Made by a program: the position numbers and the translations under genes
The notes under the pieces: model-generated
The model's database searches: none
What the model was told of the DNA's origin: nothing
Seen by the model: the letters and a program-made list of their open reading frames with translations, nothing else
Part shown: piece by piece, positions 1 through 10,260 of the stretch
How the letters are laid out: every line of letters begins with the position of its first letter
Position numbering within the stretch: the stretch's first letter is position 1
Assembly: GCA_026392455.1 (NCBI GenBank)
Contig: JAPLCB010000004.1
Span: 700,090-764,089 of the forward strand
Direction: 5' to 3'
Source of the DNA: Propionibacteriales bacterium
GTDB taxonomy: Bacteria; Actinomycetota; Actinomycetes; Propionibacteriales; Nocardioidaceae
Length of the DNA: 64,000 nucleotides

Positions 1-857
1 AGGAAGTAGTGGGCGTACCCGAAGAGGAAGCCGTTGCGTTCGTGGATGCAGTCGATCAGCGGCCTCTTGAAGTAGATCCACCAGAGCGCGAGCACCAGGA
101 GCAGGCCGCCGGCGATCACCATGCCCAGGTCGGCCGACAACCCGTGCCCGTCCAGCGTGGCCGAGATCGCCTGGGTGGTGGCCAGGATGACCTCGCCGAG
201 GACGATGATCGTGAAGAGGCTGAACCGTTCGACGATGTGCTCGACGTGCCACGGCGTCGACTCGCTCCCGCTGTGCTCGGCGACGTACGGGATCGCCATC
301 TCGGCCGCCGCCAGTGCCAGGAAGGTCAGCACCGCCCAGGTGTCACCCGGGACCCAGAGCCTGCCCACCCAGAGGACCTGGACCAGGGTGATGCCGACGA
401 CGTAGCGCAGCGCCACCCCGCGCACGGCTGGATGGTCGTGCGCGACGCGCAGCCACATCGGCACCAGCGCCGCGCGCATGATCAGGTAGCCGACCACGAC
501 GATGGTGAAGTCCGGGTCCTCGCGGATCACGAACGGGATCCCGGCCGCGAGGACCAGGACGCCAGCCAGGACCACGAACGTCATCAGCCGGAACACCACA
601 TCGCCGGTGTCGTACGCGCTGGCGAACCAGCTGTAGTTCAGCCAGGCCCACCAGATCGCGAAGAACGTCATCGCGTACCCGCCCAGCCCCGAGAAGTGCC
701 CGGCCGAGAGGTCGTGGTGCAGAGCCGCTGCGGCTGCCGCCACGGCCACGACGAAGCTGAGGTCGAAGAGCAGCTCCAGCGGCGTGGATGCGCGGTGCTC
801 CTCGTCAGGGTCGCGCCCTTCCAGCGGGAGCTTCCACGGGACCGGGGTGCTGCTCAC
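1..857 (-). CDS. Low temperature requirement protein A (LtrA) family membrane protein, 3' end outside window
   Basis: Polytopic membrane protein of the LtrA family, whose molecular role is not settled. About 285 codons are visible and the C-terminus lies beyond base 1. The N-terminus has the family hallmark ELLFDLSFVVAV, followed by regularly spaced hydrophobic segments and the motif HIVERFSLFTIIVLGE. The start is GTG at 857, chosen because a perfect AGGAGG sits six bases upstream (about 864-869). It lies 15 bases after the DCC gene and reads the same way, so it is probably the last known member of the ABC-ctaA-DCC transcription unit. Family assignment rests on motif recognition by eye. Confidence 0.82.
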   Translation of the reverse strand, partial: MSSTPVPWKLPLEGRDPDEEHRASTPLELLFDLSFVVAVAAAAAALHHDLSAGHFSGLGGYAMTFFAIWWAWLNYSWFASAYDTGDVVFRLMTFVVLAGVLVLAAGIPFVIREDPDFTIVVVGYLIMRAALVPMWLRVAHDHPAVRGVALRYVVGITLVQVLWVGRLWVPGDTWAVLTFLALAAAEMAIPYVAEHSGSESTPWHVEHIVERFSLFTIIVLGEVILATTQAISATLDGHGLSADLGMVIAGGLLLVLALWWIYFKRPLIDCIHERNGFLFGYAHYF

Positions 858-872
858 GATCGCCTCCTGGCG

Positions 873-1259
873 CTACGTCTCGTCGGGCGCGGCGATCCTG
901 CAGGCGGCAGTGCCGCCGGGCATCCGGTGCCGGTTGGCTGCAATTCTCGGGTACACCACGCCGGCGAGTCCACGGATTCCGGGAACCGTCAGGAGCCAGC
1001 CGAGCAGACGGGCGGCACCCGGTCTGGTCCGCAGCGCCGCCGCGATCGCTGGTGCGCCGAGCCTGGTGATCCGTCCGTCCACCAACCAGCCCGCGTTCGC
1101 GCCGGCAACCTGCTCGGTGACGCCGACGGCAACCAGGTCCAGGGTGTGCCAGGGGACCGCCGCCGGGTCGATCCAGGCGGCCGAACGTGTGCAGAAGCCG
1201 CAGTCGGCGTCGTAGACGAGCTGCCCGGTGTGCCGGCCCGCCAACGGATCAGCCTTCAC
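873..1259 (-). CDS. DCC-family thiol-disulfide oxidoreductase-like protein (DUF393)
   Basis: A 128-residue protein of the DUF393/DCC family, named for its N-terminal motif, seen here as YDADCGFC (residues 16-23), a CxxC-like pair in a thioredoxin-like context. The start is GTG at 1259, overlapping the ctaA stop by 11 bases, which implies translational coupling. A thiol-disulfide protein directly after heme A synthase fits a role in cytochrome oxidase or heme-cysteine redox chemistry, but that role is inferred from position. The length is usual for the family. Confidence 0.82.
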   Translation of the reverse strand: MKADPLAGRHTGQLVYDADCGFCTRSAAWIDPAAVPWHTLDLVAVGVTEQVAGANAGWLVDGRITRLGAPAIAAALRTRPGAARLLGWLLTVPGIRGLAGVVYPRIAANRHRMPGGTAACRIAAPDET

Positions 1260-2136
1260 GGGTGGTGAGGACCGCTCGGGTCATGGCTGCCGAGATCAGG
1301 GCAGCGCCGAGCATGTGGAATCCCACCAGGACGACCGGAAGGTCCGTGAAGTACTGGACGAACCCGACAGCACCCTGGGCGAGCTCCACCACGAGCAGGA
1401 CGACGGCGGCCCGGCGGGCTACCGCACTGGCACCGGTCGCGTGCAGCACGAAGATCAGCCCGATGGTCAGCCCGACGAAGAGGAAGACCAGGTCGGCGTG
1501 GAGCTGGGAGAGCTGCAACGGGTCCAGCCCGTTGCGCGGCGCCTCCTCGTCCCCGGCGTGGGGTCCGGCCCCGGTGACCACGGTGCCGACGTACAGCACG
1601 GCCCAGCCGGCGGCGAAGGTGCTCCACACCAGGGACGTGACCGGCTTGCCCGCCGTTGCCGCTGGCAGGGGGACACCGGCGTCGACCTGGTGGACCAGGA
1701 GCACGGCGACCCCGATCATCGCCATCGAGGAGAGCAGGTGGAAGGAGACCACCCACGGGTTCAGGTCGGTGAGGACCGAGATGCCCCCGATCACTGCCTG
1801 GGCGGGGATCCCCAGCGCCAGGACCACGGCCAGTCGCTTCAGGTCCCGGCGACCGGACTGCACCGCCGCGATGAAGGTGAGGACAGCGACCGCGACCAGG
1901 ACGAAGGTGAGCAGCCGGTTGCCGAACTCGATCGCCGAGTGCAGCGACAGCGAGTCGTGCGGCGTGAACGACTCGTCGGTGCAGCGCGGCCAGGTGGGGC
2001 AGCCCAGGCCTGAACCGGTGAGCCGGACCGCGCCACCGCTGACCACGATGACGATGTTGGCCACCACGCTCGCGACCGCGAAGGTACGCATCCGGCCGCC
2101 GAGGTCGACCGACCGGACCCGGTCGATCACTCCCAT
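1249..2136 (-). CDS. ctaA: Heme A synthase (COX15/CtaA family)
   Basis: Membrane enzyme converting heme O to heme A for aa3-type cytochrome oxidase. The 295 residues form about eight hydrophobic segments. Visible family landmarks are the extracellular cysteine pair in GLGCPTWPRC (C46, C52) and the heme-ligand contexts HSAIEFGNRL (H66), HLLSSM, HADLVF and GFHMLG. The start is ATG 2136, overlapping the preceding permease stop by 10 bases. The order ABC transporter-ctaA divergent from sufR resembles the Mycobacterium tuberculosis Rv1456c-Rv1460 region (from memory), but the large membrane protein gene found next to sufR there is missing here. Confidence 0.93.
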   Translation of the reverse strand: MGVIDRVRSVDLGGRMRTFAVASVVANIVIVVSGGAVRLTGSGLGCPTWPRCTDESFTPHDSLSLHSAIEFGNRLLTFVLVAVAVLTFIAAVQSGRRDLKRLAVVLALGIPAQAVIGGISVLTDLNPWVVSFHLLSSMAMIGVAVLLVHQVDAGVPLPAATAGKPVTSLVWSTFAAGWAVLYVGTVVTGAGPHAGDEEAPRNGLDPLQLSQLHADLVFLFVGLTIGLIFVLHATGASAVARRAAVVLLVVELAQGAVGFVQYFTDLPVVLVGFHMLGAALISAAMTRAVLTTREG

Positions 2137-2906
2137 CGGAACGTCCGAGCCGTGAGCACGGTCCCGATGACGGCCCAGACCAGGAGGACGAGCTGCTCTC
2201 GGCCGTAGCAGTCGCCGTGGATCAGGGCGCCCCGCATCGCTTCGCCGAGCGCGCCCGACGGCAGCCAGGTCAGCAGGTGACCGCTGCTGCCGTAGGCGGT
2301 GGTCGGCAGGACGACCGCGCCGCCGGCCATCAGCAACAGGTAGATCAGGTTCGCAGCGGCCAGGGTGGCCTCCGCACGCAGGACCCCCGCGACGAACAGG
2401 CCCAGCGACGCGAACGCGGCGGTCCCCAGCAGCAGCGCCTCGAGCCCGAGGAGCACCGTCCGGACACCCCCGGCCGGCTCCCAGCCGAGGGCGAAGGCGA
2501 CCGCACCGAGCACGGCGAACTGGAGCACCTCCACCAGGAACAGGGCGCCGATCTTGCCGGCCAGCAGGCCGGCCCGGGGGAGCGGCGAGGCCCCCAGACG
2601 CTTGATCACGCCGTACCGGCGCTCGAACCCGGTGGCGATCGCCAACGAGGTGAACGCGGTCGACATCACGGCGAGCGCGAGAACTCCCGGCGTGAGCGCG
2701 TCGATGGGCCGCTGGTCGAGACCGAAGTCGACGTGCTTGGCGGCCTCGACGCCGCCGACCAGCACGAGGACCGGGATCACCACGGCCAGCAGCAGCTGCT
2801 CGCCGTTGCGCAGCATCAGCTTGGCCTCCATGGCCGACTGCGCCAGCACCTGGCGCAGCAACGGTGCGCTGCCGGGGCGCGGGGTGAAGGTGCCGGTGCC
2901 GGTCAC
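2127..2906 (-). CDS. ABC-2 type transporter permease
   Basis: Membrane subunit of an ABC exporter, 259 residues with about six hydrophobic segments after a short N-terminus and the typical amphipathic entry LMLRNGEQLLLAVVIP. The GTG start at 2906 overlaps the ATPase stop as GTGA (2903-2906). A longer upstream reading would run inside the ATPase gene and is Arg/Pro-rich, so I rejected it. The partner is certainly the upstream ATPase. The substrate is unknown. The position between the ATPase and ctaA suggests a link to heme or respiratory-chain maturation (inference). Confidence 0.9.
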   Translation of the reverse strand: MTGTGTFTPRPGSAPLLRQVLAQSAMEAKLMLRNGEQLLLAVVIPVLVLVGGVEAAKHVDFGLDQRPIDALTPGVLALAVMSTAFTSLAIATGFERRYGVIKRLGASPLPRAGLLAGKIGALFLVEVLQFAVLGAVAFALGWEPAGGVRTVLLGLEALLLGTAAFASLGLFVAGVLRAEATLAAANLIYLLLMAGGAVVLPTTAYGSSGHLLTWLPSGALGEAMRGALIHGDCYGREQLVLLVWAVIGTVLTARTFRWE

Positions 2907-3850
2907 TGTCCCGGCTCCTGACCGGTGATCTCGAGGCCGGTCAGTGCGAGAAAGGTGTCCTCGAGGTTGCGCTGGCCGAGGTTGAGCGACTCGGGCAGGA
3001 CCCCGTGCTCCTCGCACCAGCGGCTCACGGTGGCCAGGGTGGTGTGGTCGGCCGGTCCGGTCACCAGGAGGCTGACCTCGCTGATCGTGGTGACCTCGAC
3101 CCGCTCGCCGAGGGCAGCCTGCAAGGACGCCGGGGCGCCGTCGGGGAACGGCTTGGTGACCACCAGCCGGATCGTCGACGTACCGCCGCGGGTCAGCTCC
3201 AGCGGCGATCCCGAGGCGATCAGCCGGCCGCGGTCGATGATGTGGATCTGGTCGGCCAGGCGCTCGGCCTCGTCCATGTAGTGCGTGGTGAGGACCACGG
3301 TCACCCCGTCGTCGCGGAGCTCGGTCAGCAGGTCCCAGGTGTCACGACGGGCCTGCGGGTCCATCCCGGCGGTCGGTTCGTCGACGAAGACGACCTCGGG
3401 ACGACCGACCACGGCCATCGCCAGGCCCAGGCGCTGCTGCTGGCCCCCCGACAGACGACGGTAGGGCGTCTTGCCGCAGTCGTGCAGACCGAGCCGGTCG
3501 GCGAGCATCCCGGTGTCCAGCGGGTGCGCGTGCAGCTTCGCGATGTGCTCGAGCATCTCCATCGCGCGGGCACCGGACCAGGCGCCGGAGCCCTGGAGCA
3601 TCACCCCGATCCGCGGCAGCAGGTCGCGACGGTCGGCGACCGGATCGAGACCCAGCACCCGGACGCTGCCCTGCTGCGGTCGGCGGTAGCCCTCGCAGGT
3701 CTCCAGGGTGGTCGTCTTGCCGGCGCCGTTGGGTCCCAGGACGGCGGTGATGGTGTGGCGCGCGACCGACAGGTCGAGGCCGTCGACGGCAGTCTTCTCG
3801 CCGTACCGCATGACGAGGCCGGCGACCTCGACAGCGGGGGAGGAAGACAC
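2903..3850 (-). CDS. ABC transporter ATP-binding protein
   Basis: ATPase subunit (315 residues) of the exporter formed with the downstream permease. It shows Walker A GPNGAGKTT (39-47), the signature LSGGQQQRLGLA, Walker B VVFVDEPTAGMD and the switch histidine in LTTHYMDEAE, followed by a C-terminal extension typical of DrrA/CcmA-type exporters. The start is GTG 3850. A TAGAAT hexamer at 3862-3857 ends six bases before it, so the mRNA is probably leaderless. It is transcribed divergently from sufR across a 120-base region that contains a possible iron-regulator palindrome. Confidence 0.93.
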   Translation of the reverse strand: MSSSPAVEVAGLVMRYGEKTAVDGLDLSVARHTITAVLGPNGAGKTTTLETCEGYRRPQQGSVRVLGLDPVADRRDLLPRIGVMLQGSGAWSGARAMEMLEHIAKLHAHPLDTGMLADRLGLHDCGKTPYRRLSGGQQQRLGLAMAVVGRPEVVFVDEPTAGMDPQARRDTWDLLTELRDDGVTVVLTTHYMDEAERLADQIHIIDRGRLIASGSPLELTRGGTSTIRLVVTKPFPDGAPASLQAALGERVEVTTISEVSLLVTGPADHTTLATVSRWCEEHGVLPESLNLGQRNLEDTFLALTGLEITGQEPGQ

Positions 3851-3919
3851 GTGCGGATTCTAGGGCGTCGCGACTGAGACGATGCTGAGAGGGTGGCAGG
3901 ACCGGAGCCGCGGCCCAAG

Positions 3920-3933
3920 TAAGGCTGACCTTA
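3920..3933. promoter_or_regulatory. Palindrome resembling a DtxR/IdeR iron-regulator box
   Basis: TAAGG-CTGA-CCTTA lies midway between the divergent ABC exporter and sufR promoters, within a wider dyad that also includes flanking AA and TT. It matches 11 of 14 positions of the half TTAGGCTAACCTAA of the DtxR/IdeR consensus as I remember it. Iron control of SUF genes would make sense. The assignment is tentative. Confidence 0.4.
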
Positions 3934-3934
3934 T

Positions 3935-3974
3935 TTGAAACGGGCAAATCATTAACGGCACACTGGTGTTGTGG
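3935..3974 (+). promoter_or_regulatory. sufR promoter with SufR-like operator overlapping -10 and start codon
   Basis: TTGAAA (3935-3940) and CACACT (3959-3964) are spaced 18 bases apart, and the -10 ends six bases before the GTG start of sufR. The interrupted palindrome ACACT-ggtgt-TGTGG (3960-3974) covers the -10, the predicted transcription start and the start codon. It matches nine of ten fixed positions of the ACACT-N5-TGTGA site I recall for mycobacterial SufR. This geometry fits direct autorepression of the whole SUF operon. Confidence 0.65.
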
Positions 3975-4678
3975 AAATCGACCTGACTCCGGATCTGAGC
4001 GCCTCGGCGCTCGGTGACGCCCCCACGCGTGAGCGTGTGGTGCGGTCCATCCTGGAGAACGGTCCGTCCACCGCTGCTGCCCTCGCCGAGAGGTTGGCGC
4101 TGACGCCGGCCGCGGTCCGTCGGCACCTGGACCACCTCCTCGCCGACGGGGCGATCGAGGCCCGCGCGGTCCGCACCGCGGCAGTTCGCGGCCGCGGCCG
4201 ACCGGCCAAGGCGTTCGCCCTGACCGACACCGGACGCGAGCACTTCGACCAGCAGTACGACGACCTGGCGCTGCAGGCGATGCGCTTCCTGGCCGAGACC
4301 GGGGGCGAGGCTGCGGTCAAGGCCTTCGCCGAGCGTCGGGTCGCCTTCATCGAGAAGGACTTCGCCACCGTGATGGCCGCCCACCCCGAGTACTCGCCGG
4401 CCCAGGCGCTCGCCGCGATCTTCACCGGCGAGGGCTACTCCGCCACCGTGCGCGACCTCCCGGTCGGCGAACAGCTCTGCCAGCAGCACTGCCCGGTCTC
4501 GCACGTCGCCCACGAGTTCCCGCAGCTGTGCGAGGCCGAGACCGAGGCGATCAGCCGGGTCCTGGACACGCACGTCCAACGTCTTGCCACCATCGCCCAC
4601 GGCGACGGTGTCTGCACCACCTGCATCCCGCACGCTCAACCGACACCAGCGCAGCAACCAAGAAGGGTTTCGTCATGA
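3971..4678 (+). CDS. sufR: SufR, iron-sulfur-dependent repressor of the SUF operon
   Basis: DeoR/ArsR-like winged-helix regulator of 235 residues. The helix-turn-helix is at about 20-60 ([21 protein letters not shown]), with a basic wing RGRGRPAK at 74-80. The C-terminal half carries C170, C174 and C187 (LCQQHCP...LCEAE), the usual ligands of the sensory [4Fe-4S] cluster, plus a CTTC pair at 215-218. The start is GTG 3971, which fits a leaderless message. The stop overlaps sufB as ATGA. First gene of the SUF operon, it should repress it when the cluster is intact and release it when the cluster is lost. Confidence 0.93.
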   Translation: MEIDLTPDLSASALGDAPTRERVVRSILENGPSTAAALAERLALTPAAVRRHLDHLLADGAIEARAVRTAAVRGRGRPAKAFALTDTGREHFDQQYDDLALQAMRFLAETGGEAAVKAFAERRVAFIEKDFATVMAAHPEYSPAQALAAIFTGEGYSATVRDLPVGEQLCQQHCPVSHVAHEFPQLCEAETEAISRVLDTHVQRLATIAHGDGVCTTCIPHAQPTPAQQPRRVSS

Positions 4679-6093
4679 CGAGCATCGAAGATCTCAACCC
4701 GGAGCTGAAGGGCATCGGTCGCTACGACTTCGGCTGGTCCGACACCGATGTCGCCGGCGCCAACGCCAAGCGCGGTCTGAGCGAAGAGGTCGTCCGCGAC
4801 ATCTCCGCCAAGAAGAGCGAGCCTGCCTGGATGCTCGACCTGCGGCTGAAGGGGCTCAAGCTCTTCCACCGCAAGCCGATGCCCACCTGGGGCGGCGAGC
4901 TCAACGACATCGACTTCGACAACATCAAGTACTTCGTCCGCAGCAGCGAGAAGCAGGCGACCTCGTGGGAAGAGCTTCCTGAGGACATCAAGAACACCTA
5001 CGACAAGCTCGGTATCCCCGAGGCGGAGAAGCAGCGCCTGGTCTCCGGCGTCGCCGCGCAGTACGAGTCCGAGGTCGTCTACCACTCGATCCGCGAGGAC
5101 CTCGAGGAGCAGGGCGTCATCTTCGTCGACACCGACACCGCGCTGAGGGAGCACGAGGAGCTCTTCAAGGAGTACTTCGGCACCATCATCCCGGTCGGGG
5201 ACAACAAGTTCTCCGCGCTCAACACGGCGACCTGGTCGGGCGGCTCGTTCATCTACGTGCCCAAGGGCGTCCACGTGGACATCCCGCTACAGGCCTACTT
5301 CCGTATCAACACCGAGAACATGGGCCAGTTCGAGCGCACCCTGATCATCGTCGACGAGGACGCCTACGTGCACTACGTCGAGGGCTGCACCGCGCCGATC
5401 TACTCCAGCGACTCGCTGCACTCCGCCGTGGTCGAGATCATCGTCAAGAAGGGTGGTCGCTGCCGCTACACGACCATCCAGAACTGGTCGAACAACGTCT
5501 ACAACCTCGTCACCAAGCGGGCCGTCTGCGAGGCCGGCGCCACCATGGAGTGGGTCGACGGCAACATCGGGTCCAAGCTGACCATGAAGTACCCGGCGAT
5601 CTACCTGATGGGCGAGCACGCCAAGGGCGAGACCCTGTCGATCGCGTTCGCCGGGGAGGGCCAGCACCAGGACGCCGGCGCCAAGATGGTGCACGCCGCG
5701 CCGAACACGTCGTCGAGCATCCTGAGCAAGTCGGTGGCCCGCGGTGGCGGTCGGACGTCGTACCGCGGTCTGATCCAGATCAACGAGGGCGCCCACGGCT
5801 CGAAGTCCAACGTGCTCTGCGACGCGCTCCTGGTCGACCAGATCAGCCGTTCGGACACCTACCCGTACGTCGACATCCGCGAGGACGACGTCTCGATGGG
5901 TCACGAGGCCAGCGTGTCCAAGGTCTCCGACGACCAGCTGTTCTACCTGATGTCGCGCGGCATGGAGCAGGACGAGGCGATGGCGATGATCGTCCGCGGC
6001 TTCGTCGAGCCGATCGCCAAGGAGCTCCCGATGGAGTACGCGCTCGAGCTCAACCGCCTGATCGAGCTGCAGATGGAAGGCGCGGTCGGCTGA
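4675..6093 (+). CDS. sufB: Fe-S cluster assembly protein SufB
   Basis: Core scaffold of the SufBC2D complex, 472 residues, the usual length. The start is ATG 4675, overlapping the sufR stop by four bases with AGAAGG as ribosome site (4661-4666); the frame stays open upstream only within sufR. Beta-helix landmarks include [36 protein letters not shown] and a C-terminal [10 protein letters not shown], whose C382 is the likely sulfur-accepting cysteine. The site EGCTAPIY, where mycobacterial SufB carries an intein, is uninterrupted here. Confidence 0.97.
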   Translation: MTSIEDLNPELKGIGRYDFGWSDTDVAGANAKRGLSEEVVRDISAKKSEPAWMLDLRLKGLKLFHRKPMPTWGGELNDIDFDNIKYFVRSSEKQATSWEELPEDIKNTYDKLGIPEAEKQRLVSGVAAQYESEVVYHSIREDLEEQGVIFVDTDTALREHEELFKEYFGTIIPVGDNKFSALNTATWSGGSFIYVPKGVHVDIPLQAYFRINTENMGQFERTLIIVDEDAYVHYVEGCTAPIYSSDSLHSAVVEIIVKKGGRCRYTTIQNWSNNVYNLVTKRAVCEAGATMEWVDGNIGSKLTMKYPAIYLMGEHAKGETLSIAFAGEGQHQDAGAKMVHAAPNTSSSILSKSVARGGGRTSYRGLIQINEGAHGSKSNVLCDALLVDQISRSDTYPYVDIREDDVSMGHEASVSKVSDDQLFYLMSRGMEQDEAMAMIVRGFVEPIAKELPMEYALELNRLIELQMEGAVG

Positions 6094-6139
6094 CGCCGAT
6101 CCGCCTGCTCACCGCACACCCCGTACCAGAAAGAACTTG

Positions 6140-7344
<1,205 letters not shown>

Positions 7345-7345
<1 letters not shown>

Positions 7346-7671
7346 TGGCTTTCGTACGAGCCTGCTCGGTGACCGACCTCACGCCCGGGGCAGCGCTCCG
7401 GGTCGAGGTCGACGGCCTCGACGTGGCCATCGTCCGTGACGGCGACGACTTCTACGCCATCGAGGACGAGTGCAGCCACGCGGCGGTCGCGCTCTCCGAG
7501 GGCGACGTCGAGGGCTGCGAGATCGAGTGCTGGATGCACGGCTCGCGCTTCGACCTCCGGACCGGGAAGCCGCTCGGCCCCCCGGCGACGGAACCCGTTC
7601 CTGTCTTCCCGGTGCAGATCACCGGAGACGACGTACTGATCGACCTGGATTCGACGAAGGAAGAGAACTGA
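7345..7671 (+). CDS. Rieske-type [2Fe-2S] ferredoxin in the SUF operon
   Basis: Small non-heme Rieske ferredoxin of 108 residues with both cluster motifs, CSH (C43, H45) and CWMH (C62, H65). It resembles the ferredoxin subunits of dioxygenases and nitrite reductase NirD, but sits alone among SUF genes with a one-base overlap to sufD and a one-base gap to sufC. It may supply electrons during cluster assembly or act as an acceptor for new clusters (inference). Such a gene between sufD and sufC is common in actinobacterial SUF operons as I recall. Confidence 0.9.
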
Positions 7672-7672
7672 C

Positions 7673-8431
7673 ATGGCAACGCTGGAGATCAAGGACCTGC
7701 AGGTATCCGTCGACACCGAGGACGGTCCGAAAGAGATCCTCAAGGGCGTCAACCTGACCATCAAGGACGGCGAGACGCACGCCATCATGGGACCCAACGG
7801 CTCGGGCAAGTCCACGCTGGCCTACTCCATCGCCGGTCACCCGCGCTACAACGTCACCGGCGGTTCGGTCACCCTCGACGGCGTCGACGTGCTGGCGATG
7901 ACCGTCGACGAGCGCGCCCGGGCCGGCCTGTTCCTGGCGATGCAGTACCCGGTCGAGGTCCCGGGCGTCTCGGTCTCGAACTTCCTGCGCACGGCGAAGA
8001 CCGCGATCGACGGCGAAGCCCCCAAGCTGCGCACCTGGGTCAAGGACGTCAACGCAGCGATGGACCGGGTCAAGATGGACACCGCCTTCGCGAGCCGCAA
8101 CGTCAACGAGGGCTTCTCCGGCGGTGAGAAGAAGCGCCACGAGATCGTCCAGCTCGAGCTGCTGAACCCGAAGGTGGCCGTCCTCGACGAGACCGACTCC
8201 GGCCTCGACGTCGACGCGCTCAAGATCGTCTCCGAGGGCGTCAACCGCTTCAAGGAGTCCGGCGACAAGGGCGTCCTGCTGATCACCCACTACACCCGGA
8301 TCCTGCGGTACATCAAGCCGGACTTCGTGCACGTGTTCGTCAACGGGAAGGTCGCCGACCAGGGCGGTCCGGAGCTGGCCGACGAGCTTGAGGCCAACGG
8401 CTACGACAAGTACGTGGCGCTGGCGCGATAG
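7673..8431 (+). CDS. sufC: Fe-S cluster assembly ATPase SufC
   Basis: ABC-type ATPase that drives SufB-SufD rearrangement. In 252 residues it has Walker A GPNGSGKST (40-48), the SufC-specific FSGGEKKRHEIVQL signature and Walker B VAVLDETDSGLD, plus the switch histidine ITHYTRIL. It has no membrane segment. The start ATG 7673 is one base after the Rieske stop. A structured repeat follows immediately after its stop codon and separates it from sufS. Confidence 0.97.
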   Translation: MATLEIKDLQVSVDTEDGPKEILKGVNLTIKDGETHAIMGPNGSGKSTLAYSIAGHPRYNVTGGSVTLDGVDVLAMTVDERARAGLFLAMQYPVEVPGVSVSNFLRTAKTAIDGEAPKLRTWVKDVNAAMDRVKMDTAFASRNVNEGFSGGEKKRHEIVQLELLNPKVAVLDETDSGLDVDALKIVSEGVNRFKESGDKGVLLITHYTRILRYIKPDFVHVFVNGKVADQGGPELADELEANGYDKYVALAR

Positions 8432-8512
8432 GCGGCACTGGGCTGCGTTGTCGTCACGTGGCGGCCGCTTCGCTCCAAGGCCGCCGGCGCTCCTCCGCCT
8501 TGCCCAGCACCA
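8432..8512 (+). repeat. Structured intergenic repeat, copy A (divergent)
   Basis: This element fills most of the sufC-sufS gap. It shares GCGTTGTCGTC near its 5' end and CTCCTCCGCCTTGCC near its 3' end with copies at 18661 and 25092. It can fold into an inner stem GGCGGCC/GGCCGCC (8460-8466 with 8479-8485) and an outer CTGGGC/GCCCAG (8438-8443 with 8502-8507). The inner stem sequence differs from the other copies while pairing is kept, which suggests selection for structure. Confidence 0.6.
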
Positions 8513-8550
8513 CTTCTCGCACCACCTCCAACCGACGGAAAGGGAACACG

Positions 8551-9783
8551 ATGAACGGCCTCCTGCCTGACCTCGATGTCATTCGGAAGGACTTCCCGAT
8601 CCTGGAACGGGTGCTCGACGGCGGTCACCGGCTGGTCTACCTGGACTCGGCGAACACGTCGCAGAAGCCGCAGGTCGTGATCGACGCGATGGTCGACCAC
8701 CTCGAACGGCACAACGCGAACATCTCCCGCGCCATGCACCAGCTCGGCGCCGAGTCGACCGAGGCGTTCGAAGCAGCGCGCGACACCGTGGCACGGTTCC
8801 TGAACGCGCCGTCGCGCGACGAGGTGATCTTCACCAAGAACGCCACCGAGGCTCTCAACCTGGTCGCCCGGACGTTCCCGCTCGGCCCTGGTGACCGGGT
8901 GGTCATCACCGAGATGGAGCACCACTCCAACATCGTGCCGTGGCAGCTCGCCACCGAACGATCCGGAGCGGAGCTGCGCTGGTTCGGGCTCACCGACGAC
9001 GGCGAGCTCGACCTGAGCAACATCGACGAGCTGCTGGTGCCGGGCACCAAGGTCGTGGCGCTGACCTGGGTCTCCAACATGCTCGGCACCATCAACCCGG
9101 TCGCCGAGATCGCCCGGCGCGCCCACGAGATCGGGGCGGTCGTGGTGCTGGACGCGTCGCAGGCGGCCCCGCAGCTCCCCGTCGACGTCCAGGCCGTGGA
9201 TGCGGACTTCGTGGTGTTCACCGGTCACAAGGTGACCGGTCCGACCGGGATCGGCGTGCTCTGGGGCAAGGCCGAGCTCCTGAACGCACTGCCTCCGTTC
9301 CTCGGCGGCGGCGAGATGATCGCCACCGTCACCATGGAGAAGTCCACCTGGGCGCCGATCCCGTCCAAGTTCGAGGCCGGCACCCCGCCGATCACCGAGG
9401 CGATCGGTCTCGGGGCCGCGATCGAGTACATCTCGCACGTCGGGCTGGACGCCATCCACGCCCACGAGCAGGCCATCACCGGTTACCTGCTCGAGGGCCT
9501 CGCGACCGTCGGTGGCGTCCGGGTACTCGGACCGCTGGACGCCAGCAAGCGCGGGGGAGCCGTTGCCTTCGAGCTGGCCGGGGTGCACCCGCACGACATC
9601 GCCCAGCTGCTCGACAGCCGGGGGATCGCCGTCCGAGCCGGGCACCACTGCGCGAAGCCGGCGCACAAGCGGTTCGGTGTCCAGGCCTCGACGCGGGCGT
9701 CGTCGTACCTCTACACGACGCCGGCCGAGATCGACGCCCTGATCGACGGGCTCGAGTACACCAAGAACTACTTCAAGGTCTGA
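8551..9783 (+). CDS. sufS: SUF cysteine desulfurase SufS
   Basis: PLP enzyme that takes sulfur from cysteine for cluster assembly, 410 residues, class II group. The PLP lysine is K227 in FTGHKVTGPTGIGVLWG and the catalytic cysteine is C367 in RAGHHCAKP. EMEHHSNIVPW is also characteristic. I chose ATG 8551 with GGAAAGGG at 8537-8544; an earlier in-frame start would translate the intergenic repeat. SufU lies 15 bases downstream and is the expected sulfur-accepting partner. Confidence 0.97.
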   Translation: MNGLLPDLDVIRKDFPILERVLDGGHRLVYLDSANTSQKPQVVIDAMVDHLERHNANISRAMHQLGAESTEAFEAARDTVARFLNAPSRDEVIFTKNATEALNLVARTFPLGPGDRVVITEMEHHSNIVPWQLATERSGAELRWFGLTDDGELDLSNIDELLVPGTKVVALTWVSNMLGTINPVAEIARRAHEIGAVVVLDASQAAPQLPVDVQAVDADFVVFTGHKVTGPTGIGVLWGKAELLNALPPFLGGGEMIATVTMEKSTWAPIPSKFEAGTPPITEAIGLGAAIEYISHVGLDAIHAHEQAITGYLLEGLATVGGVRVLGPLDASKRGGAVAFELAGVHPHDIAQLLDSRGIAVRAGHHCAKPAHKRFGVQASTRASSYLYTTPAEIDALIDGLEYTKNYFKV

Positions 9784-9798
9784 TGGGGTTAGACAGTC

Positions 9799-10260
9799 AT
9801 GGACCTTGATTCGCTGTACCAGGAGATCATCCTGGACCACTACCGCAGCCCCCACCACGCAGGCCTGCGCGACCCGTTCGAGGCCGAGGTGCACCACGTG
9901 AACCCGACCTGCGGCGACGAGGTCACGCTGCGGGTCCACCTGGAGGACACCCCCGCCGGCACCGTCGTTCGGGACGTCTCGTACGACGCCGAGGGCTGCT
10001 CGATCAGCCAGGCCTCGGCCTCGGTGATGGCCGACCTGGTCATCGGCCAGGACCTCGACGTGGCCCTGTCCAAGCACGAGGCCTTCCTGACCCTGATGCA
10101 GGGCAAGGGCCAGGTCGAACCCGATGAAGACGTGCTCGAGGACGGGATCGCCTTCGCCGGCGTGGCGAAGTTCCCGGCCCGGGTGAAGTGCGCACTGTTG
10201 TCCTGGATGGCGTTCAAGGACGCTGCCCTCCAGGTCCGAGCCCAAGGAGAACCCGCATGA
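9799..10260 (+). CDS. sufU: SUF sulfur-transfer protein SufU
   Basis: Zinc-containing sulfurtransferase partner of SufS, 153 residues. The three conserved cysteines are C38 (NPTCGDE, with D40 as the fourth zinc ligand), C67 (EGCSIS) and C131 (VKCALLSW). The roughly 20-residue insertion that separates SufU from IscU lies before C131. The stop overlaps the sufT start as ATGA. In this operon type it relays persulfide from SufS to SufB. Confidence 0.95.
   Translation: MDLDSLYQEIILDHYRSPHHAGLRDPFEAEVHHVNPTCGDEVTLRVHLEDTPAGTVVRDVSYDAEGCSISQASASVMADLVIGQDLDVALSKHEAFLTLMQGKGQVEPDEDVLEDGIAFAGVAKFPARVKCALLSWMAFKDAALQVRAQGEPA

Noticed and set aside
5350..5450. Possible intein in SufB, as in mycobacteria
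   Set aside because: The insertion motif [15 protein letters not shown] is continuous and the protein has normal length.
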